A stretch of 64,000 nucleotides of DNA from an uncultured Fretibacterium sp. (GCA_937915835.1 CALGHA010000151.1:1-64000); one strand, 5' to 3'. Shown: positions 9,790-19,297, numbered from the stretch's first letter. The notes: generated from the sequence alone by a model not told the origin. Numbers and translations: made by a program.

Positions 9790-10727
9790 GATTTTACTGC
9801 TCTACATCCCCACCAGTCGCCGAATTTAAGCTCTTTATCGACTTCAAGCCCTGATGAGTTCATTACTGACAAGAACATATGACTTTCAACGTTGGTCATT
9901 CCGGAGAAAATTGCAAATCCCTTTGGTTTCAACACGCCTTTAACGTCCGGGAGCATTGAGACATTAGGATTAAGCAGAATATTAGCCGTCAAAATATTAA
10001 CTTGTCCGCGAAATCCCTTCAGCAAATCTCCGACGGATAAATCGCAAACTTTGGGATTAATGCCGTTCAAGTTCATATTACGTTTGACTTCGCTTAAAGT
10101 GTCCGGGTCAATGTCTCGTGCAATTGCTGTTGCCGCTCCGAGCTTTAAAGCCGAGATGAATAAAATTCCCGTTCCTGTTCCAATGTCTAAAATTGTGTCG
10201 CCAGTCTTCACGACATCTTCAAGGAGTTCAAGCGCAATCCTCGTGCTCTCGTGATAACCTGTTCCGAACGCGCTTGCCGGGTAAATGTAAATCGGAATTC
10301 TTCCGGGCAGAATTTTTTCTTTCTCGTGCCAGGGGGCCATGACTACTAAACTTTTTCCGACATTAAGCGGCGGGAATGCATCATAATGTTGTTTTTCCCA
10401 AGGCTGATTACTCGTTTTATAGCATCGTGTTAATTCGACACTCTTAAAATCCGGGTCCTTAAGAATAAACTCAACCTGAAATAATAATTCATCAATCCCA
10501 ATTTCACCGTCATAATCTGCCCGCAAAAATAAACGTTTTCGGTCGTTAAAATCATTCTCCGTAAAAATATATGAACCGATTGCTTCAGTGAGTGCCGCGA
10601 CTGTGCTTAAGATTTCTTCATTGTGAGACATGCTGCCTTCCGAGACTACGGAACTAAATTCAATTGTCCACCAGAAATTATCTTTCTCGCTCTGAGTTTG
10701 CCGATAACTTTCTAATTCGTCCTGCAT
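9780..10727 (-). CDS. prmA: Ribosomal protein L11 methyltransferase
   Basis: SAM-dependent methyltransferase that trimethylates ribosomal protein L11. The catalytic C-terminal domain shows FGTGYHEST, the SAM-binding ILDIGTGTGILFISALKLGA, and LTANILLNP, all characteristic of PrmA. The N-terminal ~130 residues are the substrate-recognition domain. The length is typical at 315 aa. An AAGGA SD precedes the ATG. It is the first gene of a minus-strand unit divergent from the capA-like gene, with about 85 bases between them. Confidence 0.94.
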   Translation of the reverse strand: MQDELESYRQTQSEKDNFWWTIEFSSVVSEGSMSHNEEILSTVAALTEAIGSYIFTENDFNDRKRLFLRADYDGEIGIDELLFQVEFILKDPDFKSVELTRCYKTSNQPWEKQHYDAFPPLNVGKSLVVMAPWHEKEKILPGRIPIYIYPASAFGTGYHESTRIALELLEDVVKTGDTILDIGTGTGILFISALKLGAATAIARDIDPDTLSEVKRNMNLNGINPKVCDLSVGDLLKGFRGQVNILTANILLNPNVSMLPDVKGVLKPKGFAIFSGMTNVESHMFLSVMNSSGLEVDKELKFGDWWGCRAVKSWG

Positions 10728-10811
10728 GTGAATAAAATTCCTTTATGTGAAAAATTTTGATTAATTATATGTTAATATCAGCGCAAAATCATTTTAACGG
10801 AGAAATCTATC

Positions 10812-11978
10812 ATGAGAAAAATTTTTATCTCCCTCACATTATCATTGTTATTATGTTCATGTTCTTACGCTGAGACCCGTGCACGTTTTATCTTTATCGG
10901 GGATATTATGACACATGACCAGCAACTCGACGCGGCCCGCAATAAGCATAATCCAGAGAGTTATGATTTTTCCCCGCAATTCCGAAGAGTTAAGCCGTTG
11001 CTTGAGAATGCGTTTTTAGTCGGAAATCTTGAAACAGTTTTTGCCGGACGAAGTAAGAAATTAAGATATGCGGGCTTCCCATTCTTTAATACGCCTGACG
11101 TTTTAGCAGAACTTTTGAGCAAGGATTTACACGTTGATTTATTAACTCTCGCGAACAATCACATTTTTGACCGTAAGACTTCCGGAGCAAGAAGGACTGT
11201 TCAGGTTCTCAACTCGCAGGATATTGCTTGGATTGGCTTGGGACTTGATGATGTAGCCTCGAATGATGCAGTCTTGCTCGAAAATGACGGAATACGCGCG
11301 GCTTTCATCAATCACACTTATGGCAGCAACGAATGGCCGAAGTCAAAAGATGTTCACTTGAATGTTATCTCTTCAGCAGACATTACGAAAAGTTTAGAGC
11401 GAGCAAAAAGTTTAAGCCCGGATATTATAATCGCGTGCTTCCACTGGGGCAATGAATATCATTTTTCTCCTAACATTCACCAAAAAAGAGCGGCGGATAT
11501 TGCTTTCGAGAACGGAGTAGATTTAATCATCGGCACTCATCCTCACGTTTTACAGCCCGTTGAAGTCAGAATTTCCAGCGATGATAAAGTTAAAGCCGTC
11601 GCGTGGTCATTGGGAAATTTCGTATCGTTTCAGCGGACTTTACCGAGAGAACGAAGCATAATCTTAGCGGCCGAGTTCGTGAAAGATGATGAGGGAATTA
11701 CGCGGCTCGTGAAACTTTCAGAAGCTCCGTTGTACGTTATCGCGCCCGGACAAAAACGAACCGAAGTAACTTATGCCGGAACTGATGAGAAAATTATTGC
11801 AAGTTTGGATTTTTCCGGATTGAATAAGTCTCAGCTGAATAACCTCCGGACAATTGGAAGACAAGTGAATGAATTTCTCGGTGCTCAGAATGAGACTGAC
11901 GAATACGGGTTTTATACGCTCTGGGATGAGAAATCCTTTGACGTTCTGCCGAAAAGTAAGAGAAAAACGCCGAAATAA
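10812..11978 (+). CDS. CapA-family metallophosphatase-like protein (poly-gamma-glutamate capsule type)
   Basis: PGA_cap domain protein of 388 aa. Metal-ligand-like motifs are FIGDIMTHDQQ, VGNLETVF, LANNHIFDRK, CFHWGNEY, IIGTHPHVLQ and WSLGNFVSFQR, in the order expected for the CapA family. The N-terminus MRKIFISLTLSLLLCSCSYA is an export signal; LLLC is a weak lipobox and SYA-ET a possible cleavage site. CapA proteins act outside the membrane in capsule-related or cell-envelope processes, but no CapB/C partners are nearby, so its role here is open. mazG follows 36 bases after its stop and is probably on the same transcript. Confidence 0.85.
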   Translation: MRKIFISLTLSLLLCSCSYAETRARFIFIGDIMTHDQQLDAARNKHNPESYDFSPQFRRVKPLLENAFLVGNLETVFAGRSKKLRYAGFPFFNTPDVLAELLSKDLHVDLLTLANNHIFDRKTSGARRTVQVLNSQDIAWIGLGLDDVASNDAVLLENDGIRAAFINHTYGSNEWPKSKDVHLNVISSADITKSLERAKSLSPDIIIACFHWGNEYHFSPNIHQKRAADIAFENGVDLIIGTHPHVLQPVEVRISSDDKVKAVAWSLGNFVSFQRTLPRERSIILAAEFVKDDEGITRLVKLSEAPLYVIAPGQKRTEVTYAGTDEKIIASLDFSGLNKSQLNNLRTIGRQVNEFLGAQNETDEYGFYTLWDEKSFDVLPKSKRKTPK

Positions 11979-12014
11979 TTTATAATTTCCATATTTATAA
12001 CGAGGTGAAAGAAA

Positions 12015-12812
12015 ATTAGCAACTCACATTATTTTGACGAGATCGTTGACATTATCGAACGTTTACGCGCGCCCGGAGGTTGTCCTTGGGATCGTAAGCA
12101 GACGCTTGAAACTTTACGCACGCCGATTACCGAAGAGGCTTATGAACTCGCTGACGCAATCACCAAACATGACATTGATAATATTCGTGAAGAGGCCGGA
12201 GATTTATTGTTACAAGTTGTCTTCGTGGCATCAATCATGAATGAGCAGGGAAAATTTGACATGAAAGATGTTGTGCGGACAATCTGCGATAAATTAATAC
12301 GCCGTCATCCTCATGTATTCGGGAATGTTAAAGCTGACGACAGCGACGAAGTTTTACGCAACTGGGAAAAAATCAAAGCCGAAGAACGCAAGGATAAGCA
12401 CGAGAGCACATCAATTTTAGCCGGAATTCCCGACGGATTGCCGCCATTGCTCAAGGCTAATCGCATTCAGGGTAAAGCCGCTCATGTCGGGTTCGATTGG
12501 CCGAAAGGTGATAACTCGTTATTGTTCGCGAAACTTGACGAGGAAGTTAATGAACTCAAAGAAGCCGCAAAAGAGAATGACCCCGAGCATATTGCTGAAG
12601 AAATCGGTGATGTATTTTTCGTAACAGTTAATTTGGCCCGAAGATTAGGCGTTGACACTGACGCCGCGCTGAACATGGTATGCGATAAATTCCGTAAACG
12701 TTTCGAGATTATGGAACAATGCGCTCAAGAAGAGAATAAAAATTTGTCGGATTATACACTTGAAGAGCTTGACAGATTTTGGGACAAAGCAAAAGAAATC
12801 TTGAAAAAGTAA
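12015..12812 (+). CDS. mazG: Nucleoside triphosphate pyrophosphohydrolase MazG, apparent ATT start
   Basis: MazG hydrolyses (d)NTPs to monophosphates and pyrophosphate. Both halves of the tandem all-alpha fold are present: N-terminal RLRAPGGCPWDRKQT and EEAYELADAI, then C-terminal VGFDWP, EEVNELKEA and EEIGDVFFV. The first canonical start in this frame (TTG near 12207) would delete the N-terminal NTPase motifs. The open frame reaches a well-placed GAGGTG SD at 12002-12007, and seven bases later comes ATT at 12015; no ATG, GTG or TTG lies between it and the conserved motifs. I therefore propose ATT as start, giving 265 aa, the family length. Identity is sure; the start codon is an inference. 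Confidence 0.88.
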   Translation: MSNSHYFDEIVDIIERLRAPGGCPWDRKQTLETLRTPITEEAYELADAITKHDIDNIREEAGDLLLQVVFVASIMNEQGKFDMKDVVRTICDKLIRRHPHVFGNVKADDSDEVLRNWEKIKAEERKDKHESTSILAGIPDGLPPLLKANRIQGKAAHVGFDWPKGDNSLLFAKLDEEVNELKEAAKENDPEHIAEEIGDVFFVTVNLARRLGVDTDAALNMVCDKFRKRFEIMEQCAQEENKNLSDYTLEELDRFWDKAKEILKK

Positions 12813-12866
12813 AGTATAATACATAACACATAATCTAATTCCATAACATAAAGGAGAAATTTTTCA

Positions 12867-14264
12867 ATGGCAGGAGAAAAGAAAGTAAGAATTACTGAGA
12901 CCGGCCTGCGTGATGCTCATCAGTCGTTAATCGCTACGAGAATGAGAACTGATGACATGCTCCCAGTCCTCGAATACATGGACGCAGCAGGTTACTGGGC
13001 ACTCGAAATGTGGGGAGGAGCAACTTTCGACTCAGCAATGCGCTTCCTTGATGAAGATCCATGGGAAAGATTGAGATTAATCCGTGCACGCGTCAAGAAT
13101 GCCAAGTTGCAAATGCTTTTACGTGGTCAAAATTTGGTCGGTTATCGTCATTACGCCGATGATGTAGTTCGCGAGTTCGTGAAAAAAGCTGTCGGCAATG
13201 GAATTGATATAGTTCGTTGCTTTGACGCTCTGAACGACTTACGAAACGTTGAAGTTGCCGCTGACCAGATTAAGAAAGAGGGCGCACATTTACAGCTTTG
13301 CATGAGCTACACGCTTTCACCTGTTCACACGCTTGACACTTTCGCGGGAATGGCTAAGCAAATGCAGGACATGGGAGCTGACTCAATCGCGATTAAGGAC
13401 ATGGCAGGATTAATCGGGCCAATTGACTGCGCAAATCTCGTGAAGGCGATTAAAGAGAAAGTTGATATTCCTGTTGAGCTTCACAGCCATTACACGACCG
13501 GACTTGCGAGCATGGCGTATCTTGCGGGAATTGAGGCCGGAGCGGAGATCGTTGATACGGCAATTTCACCTTTCGCACTCGGAACAAGTCAGCCTCCGAC
13601 TGAGTCAATCGTTGCGGCTCTTGCTGGTTCGGAATGGGACACGGGAATTGACATCGAAAAACTTTTGCCGATTACTATGCACTTCAAGAAGTTACGCGAG
13701 AAGTATAAAGATTTATTACCCGAAATTGCCGGCGTTGATATTAATATTCTTCGTTATCAAATTCCTGGCGGTATGTATTCAAACATGGTCAACCAGTTAC
13801 GCGAGATGAACGCCCTTGATAAACTTGAAGCCGTGCTTAATGAGGTTCCTGTTGTCCGTAAAGCTATGGGATATCCTCCGCTCGTTACTCCTTCAAGCCA
13901 AATGGTCGGAACTCAAGCTACAGTTAACGTTTTACGCGGACGCTGGAAGAGTTTCCCGAAAGAAATTCGCCAATATTTCTTAGGTTATTACGGTCAGCCT
14001 CCTGCGCCGGTAGATCCCGAAGTTCAGAAAATGGCGATTGGAAACGAAGAGCCTATAACTTGCAGACCTGGTGAGAAGATTGCGCCCGAAATGGAACAAG
14101 CCCGTAAAGACGCTCAACCTTGGATGCTTCAGCCGGAAGACGCTTTGACCTGGATAATGTTCCCGCAGGTTGCTAAGGACTTTTTGCCCAAGAAATACGC
14201 GCGCGCTAATAAACGTGATGTAGGACTTCAAGCTCAGGCAGCTCCGGAAGCATACCCTGCATAA
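12867..14264 (+). CDS. Carboxyltransferase subunit (oxaloacetate decarboxylase alpha / pyruvate carboxylase B type) without biotin domain
   Basis: HMGL-like TIM-barrel carboxyltransferase with its conserved C-terminal domain. Signatures are TETGLRDAHQSL, EMWGGATFD, RCFDALND, MAGLIGP, ELHSHYTTGLA and the PGGMYSN loop. It uses carboxybiotin chemistry on oxaloacetate or pyruvate. At 465 aa it ends after the conserved domain and lacks the C-terminal biotinyl domain (no MKM motif), so a separate biotin carrier protein is needed and is not in the window. It could serve an oxaloacetate decarboxylase Na+ pump, a transcarboxylase or a split pyruvate carboxylase. The start has an AAAGGAG SD. Confidence 0.9.
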   Translation: MAGEKKVRITETGLRDAHQSLIATRMRTDDMLPVLEYMDAAGYWALEMWGGATFDSAMRFLDEDPWERLRLIRARVKNAKLQMLLRGQNLVGYRHYADDVVREFVKKAVGNGIDIVRCFDALNDLRNVEVAADQIKKEGAHLQLCMSYTLSPVHTLDTFAGMAKQMQDMGADSIAIKDMAGLIGPIDCANLVKAIKEKVDIPVELHSHYTTGLASMAYLAGIEAGAEIVDTAISPFALGTSQPPTESIVAALAGSEWDTGIDIEKLLPITMHFKKLREKYKDLLPEIAGVDINILRYQIPGGMYSNMVNQLREMNALDKLEAVLNEVPVVRKAMGYPPLVTPSSQMVGTQATVNVLRGRWKSFPKEIRQYFLGYYGQPPAPVDPEVQKMAIGNEEPITCRPGEKIAPEMEQARKDAQPWMLQPEDALTWIMFPQVAKDFLPKKYARANKRDVGLQAQAAPEAYPA

Positions 14265-14276
14265 GATAATAACTTG

Positions 14277-15236
14277 ATGGAAATTCCTTTAACGGGAGAC
14301 GGCTTCGTTCAAGCGAGACTGCTCGGGCCTAACGACGAAAATTTCAAGGCAATAGAAGCACGTTACCCGGTTACGTTGACTATTCATGACGGGGCCGTTA
14401 AGATCAGCGGCCCTGATTCTGAACCTGTGAGGATTGTCGGGCATTTAATCCGTGAACTCGCGTCAGTCGCCGAAAAAGAACATGAAATCCATCTTGACGA
14501 CGTTCGTGCCGCAATGGACGCTCTTGCAGAAGGCCATGAACTTAACCTTAACTCCCTTTACTCCGAAATAATTTGCACAACAGCACGAGGTAAGCCAATT
14601 CGCGCGAAAACTCCAGGCCAGCGAAAATATATTCAAGCTATACGCGACAATTTTATATTATTTGCAACAGGCCCGGCCGGAACCGGTAAAACTTATTTAG
14701 CCGTATGTGAAGCCGTCTCAATGCTCAAAGCTGGTAAAGTTAATCGCGTTGTGCTCGTTCGTCCTGCGGTTGAAGCCGGAGAAAGTTTAGGCTATTTGCC
14801 CGGAGACTTGCGCGAAAAAGTTGAACCGTATGTGAGACCGCTTTATGACGCGTTTTATGATTTGCTTTCACCAGAAAAATTTTTGCGTTATGCCGACAAA
14901 GGAGTAATTGAGATTGTCCCGTTAGCTTACATGCGAGGCCGGACGCTTAACGAGAGCTTTATCATTCTCGACGAAGCACAGAATACGACACCTAAGCAGA
15001 TGAAAATGTTCCTGACAAGATTAGGCTTCGGCTCAAAAGCTGTAGTTACTGGCGACATTACACAAGTTGACTTGCCCGGAAGCTCTCAGTCGGGATTAAA
15101 GAGTGTTCGCGAAATTCTCAAAGGGATTAAGGGCATTGGCTTCATGGACTTATCGGACGCAGACGTTGTGAGACATGAAATCGTGCAAAAAATTGTTCAG
15201 GCATATTCTCGCTACGAACAGGAAAATAAATTATGA
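14277..15236 (+). CDS. phoH: PhoH-family ATPase
   Basis: Cytoplasmic P-loop ATPase related to superfamily 1 helicase cores, often linked to RNA metabolism. Walker A is seen as ATGPAGTGKTYLAV (around residue 135), Walker B as FIILDEAQNTTP, and further motifs in RPAVEAGESLGYLPGD and VTGDITQVDLP. The ~320 residues match the family. The start is ATG at 14277 or the adjacent TTG at 14274; no strong SD is seen, and the gene begins only about ten bases after the carboxyltransferase stop, so coupling is likely. Its end overlaps the pgpH start (ATGA), the usual phoH-pgpH order. Confidence 0.93.
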   Translation: MEIPLTGDGFVQARLLGPNDENFKAIEARYPVTLTIHDGAVKISGPDSEPVRIVGHLIRELASVAEKEHEIHLDDVRAAMDALAEGHELNLNSLYSEIICTTARGKPIRAKTPGQRKYIQAIRDNFILFATGPAGTGKTYLAVCEAVSMLKAGKVNRVVLVRPAVEAGESLGYLPGDLREKVEPYVRPLYDAFYDLLSPEKFLRYADKGVIEIVPLAYMRGRTLNESFIILDEAQNTTPKQMKMFLTRLGFGSKAVVTGDITQVDLPGSSQSGLKSVREILKGIKGIGFMDLSDADVVRHEIVQKIVQAYSRYEQENKL

Positions 15237-17377
15237 AACATAAAAATAAACCTCGTGTATTACTTCCATCGGAGCAAAATTTACTCAGCAAAATCAACTT
15301 CAGCTTCCTAATTCAATTCATAGGCCCCGTAGTCTTTTTGCTCATTGTCGGAATTTCCCTAGTCCTCGCGCAATGGGCGTTTCTTAATCGTCGCGGAGAT
15401 AGCTTTGCTGTCGGTGAACCTTCTCCGGAGACATACAGGGTAATTAGTCACATGAGATATGACGATCGTGATTCGGCTGAAACTCTGCGCTCAATGGTCA
15501 GTGAAAGTATTGCGGGCGTAACAGTTCGGGATCTCTCGGCCAAGTCAAGATTACAGCGAAGGCTTGAAACTCTCAGCAACTTAAAAGATATTGCGTCGGC
15601 GAAATCTTCAGCTTATCTCTCGTATCTTCCTGAAGCGTTCATCCGTGTATTTCTCAGGCTTGATGATACCGACAAGGCGCGAATTATTAACTTGGCATAC
15701 GCAGTAGGGAGTTCGTATATTGACAGGCTTGAAGCTGAAAAAGTTTATCGCAACAACACAGCCTTAATGACCGCAATTTTATGGGAAGAGATTAACAAGT
15801 CCGAAGCAGCTCAGAGTGATGCAAATTTTGTGTATCAGATTTTAGCGGGACTCGGCAATCTCAATTTCCGTGTTGACGACGACTTAACAGAACTTGCTCG
15901 ACGTGCCGCAATCCGTGATGTTCCTGCAATTGACAGAAGGCTTGAACCAGGAGACATTATCGTAAATCGCGGCGAAATCGTAACAGAACAGACAGCCTCA
16001 CTTTTACGTCTTCAAGGCTACACTGAGGACGTTTTCCCGATTACTCAACTTTGCGTTGTGATTATGTGCGTAATAATTCTTCCGTTATGGCTCGACATTC
16101 TTAAACGTGGAGCAGGAGATCAAAAGCCTACATGGTGGTGTGTAGTCTTCATAATCATAACTGCTTGGGTATGTGAAACTCTTGCGTCTCGTCTTGAAAT
16201 TAACGGCGGCGGTGTACTTCCTGCTGTAACAATGGCTTTCTTATGCATGCAGGACTATTTAGCTTTCTGTTTCGCGTTCATGGCTTCAGCTTCAGGCGTG
16301 TTCGTAATTGCCGGGCAGTCAGTCTCAAGCATGATTTTACTCTCAGCGCTCGCAATTTTTGGCTCAACTCTGGGATTTTACCTTCTTAGAAATTTGGAAT
16401 CCCGCAGACAAGTCTCCCGACGAGCTTTTGCCCTGACATTTTTATTGACAGTCCACAGAATGGCCGTGCGATGGCTTCAAGGTCCGTCATTCGTCCGTGA
16501 CAATTTCAGGCTGTTTATTCCGCTGGGCGAGTTCTGGCAGGAAGCAATATCATTCTTCCTGTTTGAGGCATTCATGACGCATATAATGTTGATGGTCCTG
16601 CAATACTTCGAGGAATATTTAGGCACGTTGTCAGTCTTGAGCCTCCGTGAGATTAGTCATCCGTCAAACCCTTTATTGCGAGACTTACAGCGTAACGCTC
16701 CGGGAACTTATCAGCATTGCTTGACCATAGCGACATTAATCGAAGCTGTCGGAATGAAACTCGGAATGGACGTAAATTTACTCAGAGCCGGAGCATATTA
16801 TCACGACATAGGGAAATTACGGAAGCCCTCATTCTTCGTCGAAAATCAGGGGGGCGGGAAAAATACTCATGATCAACTCTCGCCAACATTAAGCTCAATG
16901 GCAATAATTGCTCACGTTAAAGACGGCTTAGAACTTGCATGGGAAGCAAAACTTCCGAAGAGAATACGAGACTTCATCGCCGAACATCACGGGACAACTT
17001 GCACGCGATATTTTTACAATAAAGCCGTTGCAATGGGTGAAAAAGTTGAATGGTCGCAATTTTGTTATCCAGGTCCTAAGCCGCAAACACGAGAGACAGC
17101 ATTATTGATGATCGTAGACTCCGTTGAAGCCGCTGTGAGAGCCGCAAATATCCGTGAACTCGAAGCCGAAGATACTAACGACGGCAAGGGGCATGCAGTT
17201 ACGAAGATTGAGCAGATAATTCATCAGGTCATTAACAGTAAGATTAACGAAGAACAATTTGATAATGTGAATTTTACCCAAAAAGATTTTGCCACGATTA
17301 AGCAGACGTTAAAGTCAGTGTTGCTCTCAATGTATCACACTCGAAAAGTGAAAAAAATTGAGCGTAAGAAAACGTAA
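15233..17377 (+). CDS. pgpH: 7TM-HD cyclic-di-AMP phosphodiesterase family protein
   Basis: Membrane HD-domain phosphodiesterase of the PgpH/YqfF family, which degrades c-di-AMP in characterised members. The order is a first membrane helix (about residues 25-45), an extracytoplasmic 7TMR-HDED domain to about residue 260, a bundle of hydrophobic segments (about 270-470), and a cytoplasmic HD domain with YQHCLTIATL, the metal-binding YYHDIGK, and IAEHHGT. The 714 residues are typical. The ATG overlaps phoH by four bases. YbeY, which commonly follows, is absent; a terminator-like hairpin comes next. Confidence 0.93.
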   Translation: MKHKNKPRVLLPSEQNLLSKINFSFLIQFIGPVVFLLIVGISLVLAQWAFLNRRGDSFAVGEPSPETYRVISHMRYDDRDSAETLRSMVSESIAGVTVRDLSAKSRLQRRLETLSNLKDIASAKSSAYLSYLPEAFIRVFLRLDDTDKARIINLAYAVGSSYIDRLEAEKVYRNNTALMTAILWEEINKSEAAQSDANFVYQILAGLGNLNFRVDDDLTELARRAAIRDVPAIDRRLEPGDIIVNRGEIVTEQTASLLRLQGYTEDVFPITQLCVVIMCVIILPLWLDILKRGAGDQKPTWWCVVFIIITAWVCETLASRLEINGGGVLPAVTMAFLCMQDYLAFCFAFMASASGVFVIAGQSVSSMILLSALAIFGSTLGFYLLRNLESRRQVSRRAFALTFLLTVHRMAVRWLQGPSFVRDNFRLFIPLGEFWQEAISFFLFEAFMTHIMLMVLQYFEEYLGTLSVLSLREISHPSNPLLRDLQRNAPGTYQHCLTIATLIEAVGMKLGMDVNLLRAGAYYHDIGKLRKPSFFVENQGGGKNTHDQLSPTLSSMAIIAHVKDGLELAWEAKLPKRIRDFIAEHHGTTCTRYFYNKAVAMGEKVEWSQFCYPGPKPQTRETALLMIVDSVEAAVRAANIRELEAEDTNDGKGHAVTKIEQIIHQVINSKINEEQFDNVNFTQKDFATIKQTLKSVLLSMYHTRKVKKIERKKT

Positions 17378-17387
17378 ATAAAATAAA

Positions 17388-17421
17388 GGCAGCTCCGAGA
17401 AACTCAGAGCCGCCCAAATTT
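17388..17421. terminator. Hairpin between convergent pgpH and argG
   Basis: GGC-A-GCTC-C-GAG at 17388-17399 pairs with CTC-A-GAGC-C-GCC at 17403-17414, leaving two A-C mismatches and an AAA loop. AAATTTTTA follows on the plus strand, and on the minus strand the hairpin is followed by a TTTATTTTATTT stretch. It probably serves as a bidirectional terminator. Confidence 0.65.
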
Positions 17422-18654
17422 TTATGCCTCAATCGGAATTTCCGCTTCATCCTGTCTCGGCCATGTTGACGTCCATGTTCGAACAGGCAAGCCCCATATA
17501 TTAATAAATCCTACTGCCGCAGAATGATCAAACGTATCACCCTCTGAATACGTCGCTAAATCATGACGGTAAATACTCTTCGACGTCTTCAAGCCTCTCA
17601 CGACCGCTTGACCTTTGAACAATCTCATCTTGACTGTTCCGTTCACATAACGCTGAGTGTCATTCATGAACGCGTTAATCGCATCACGTAACGGAGAGAA
17701 CCAATATCCTTCGTAAGTCAATTCCGCAAATCTGACTTCAAGCTCACGTTTGGACTTCAAAACTTGCTTATCAAGCGTCAAAGTTTCCATAGCTCTATGT
17801 GCCGCCAATAAAACCGTCGAGCCCGGACATTCGTAAACTTCACGGGACTTAAAGCCTACAAGTCTATCTTCAATCATATCAATTCGGCCAATTCCATGAC
17901 GACCAGCAATCTTGTTTAACTTCTGGATTAATTCAACTCCGTGCATTCTTTCGCCGTTAAGCTCAACCGGAATTCCTCCCTCAAAACTAATCTCGACAAA
18001 TTCCGGACTGTCAGGACCTTCAAGAGGGTTAGCCGTCATCTCGTAAGCATCTTCGGGCGGTTCGTTCCAGGGATCTTCGAGCATTCCGCACTCAATCGAA
18101 CGTCCCCATAAATTGTCGTCAGTGCTGTATGGTGATGCTGCAGTCGCTCTTACGGGTATTCCGTGTTTTGCCGCATACTCAATCTCAGCTTCGCGCGTAA
18201 AATGCCAATCTCTAACAGGAGCTAAAACTTTAATTTTCGGATTTAACGCCGTCGCACAAACTTCAATTCTCACTTGGTCCTGCCCCTTGCCAGTACAACC
18301 ATGAGCTACAGCGATCGCTCCTTCTTTGTTCGCAATGTCAACGAGAGTTTTCGCGATTAACGGACGAGATAAAGCCGACACTAACGGATAAGTTCCCTGA
18401 TACATCGCGTTAGCCCTGAGTGAAGGATATACGTAATTCTCGACAAAAGTCTTCTTCAGGTCAAAAATATACGCTTTGATTGCTCCGCTGTGAAGAGCTT
18501 TCGATTTCGCCGCCTGCAAATCAACGTCCTTTTGTCCAACGTCTGCAGTCATCGTGATAACGTCGTAGCCCTGCTCCGTCAGCCACATTACAGCAACAGA
18601 AGTATCAAGTCCTCCGCTGTATGCTAATACCGCCTTGCCTTTTTTCTCCGGCAT
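17422..18654 (-). CDS. argG: Argininosuccinate synthase
   Basis: Condenses citrulline and aspartate using ATP in arginine synthesis. The PP-loop is VLAYSGGLDTSVAV at residues 8-21, followed by HGCTGKGQDQVRIE and ATAASPYSTDDNLWGRSIECG, all invariant in ArgG. The 410 residues are typical. An AAGGAAA SD precedes the ATG. No argH or other arginine gene is next to it. The upstream space to the start of this unit is short (about 50 bases). Confidence 0.97.
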   Translation of the reverse strand: MPEKKGKAVLAYSGGLDTSVAVMWLTEQGYDVITMTADVGQKDVDLQAAKSKALHSGAIKAYIFDLKKTFVENYVYPSLRANAMYQGTYPLVSALSRPLIAKTLVDIANKEGAIAVAHGCTGKGQDQVRIEVCATALNPKIKVLAPVRDWHFTREAEIEYAAKHGIPVRATAASPYSTDDNLWGRSIECGMLEDPWNEPPEDAYEMTANPLEGPDSPEFVEISFEGGIPVELNGERMHGVELIQKLNKIAGRHGIGRIDMIEDRLVGFKSREVYECPGSTVLLAAHRAMETLTLDKQVLKSKRELEVRFAELTYEGYWFSPLRDAINAFMNDTQRYVNGTVKMRLFKGQAVVRGLKTSKSIYRHDLATYSEGDTFDHSAAVGFINIWGLPVRTWTSTWPRQDEAEIPIEA

Positions 18655-18706
18655 TATGTGAATTTCCTTCTTTCTGTTTTACGTGAAAATTTCTGAGTGA
18701 ATATTA

Positions 18707-19285
18707 TCACATGAGATTAATAATTTTATGTCCGCACGCGTTAATTATTCTCGTTCCAGACGGATGAATTATCTCACTCGGCATTCTTGCGTAGCTCTTA
18801 TGAACATGACCGTGAAGCATTAATTTAGGCTGATAATTCCTCATTAAGTTATTGAAGCTCTCAAAGCCCCAATGAGGAAAATCGTCCAAATCTCCGAAGC
18901 CTCTTGCTGGTGAATGAGTTACGAGAATATTAAATCCCTTAAGCCATAACGGAATTTTCAGCTTCAATATTCTACGTTTCATCTCAGCTTCAGTGTACAT
19001 GTTCACGCCATTACGATAACGAATTGAGCCGCCCAGTCCAAGAAAATTTATTCCGTTGAAAGTGAAAATTTTCCCCTCAATGCAGGTTCCGCCGGACGGA
19101 GCTGACTTGTCATGATTGCCGAAAACGTAAATTAACGGGACATTCAGCATGCTCACGAGAAATTCAAGATATTCCGGGCTTAAATCTCCGCACGAAATTA
19201 TCAGCTCAACATCTCGCGCGTAATCCTTAACTTGTCCGCTCCATAACAAACTTTCCTCTTCGTCGGCGACAGCTAAAATCTTCAT
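18707..19285 (-). CDS. Metallophosphoesterase with altered first metal motif
   Basis: Calcineurin-like phosphoesterase fold of 192 aa. Motifs seen are SCGDLS, VFGNHDK, VTHSPA and LHGHVHKS. The first motif, normally DxH, reads ADEEES, so the metal-binding His is replaced by Glu. No signal peptide, so cytoplasmic. It follows the ParB-like/BMP gene by 12 bases and is probably on the same transcript. The substrate is unknown. Confidence 0.8.
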   Translation of the reverse strand: MKILAVADEEESLLWSGQVKDYARDVELIISCGDLSPEYLEFLVSMLNVPLIYVFGNHDKSAPSGGTCIEGKIFTFNGINFLGLGGSIRYRNGVNMYTEAEMKRRILKLKIPLWLKGFNILVTHSPARGFGDLDDFPHWGFESFNNLMRNYQPKLMLHGHVHKSYARMPSEIIHPSGTRIINACGHKIINLM

Positions 19286-19297
19286 AGCTCATTCTCA

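Noticed and set aside
12034..12240. Open frame at the mazG start as a separate gene
   Set aside because: It is another frame over the mazG N-terminal motifs; the MazG frame explains the region completely.
12815..12820. Perfect TATAAT before the carboxyltransferase gene as promoter
   Set aside because: No -35 is found at 15-19 bases, and the gene follows mazG closely; co-transcription cannot be excluded.
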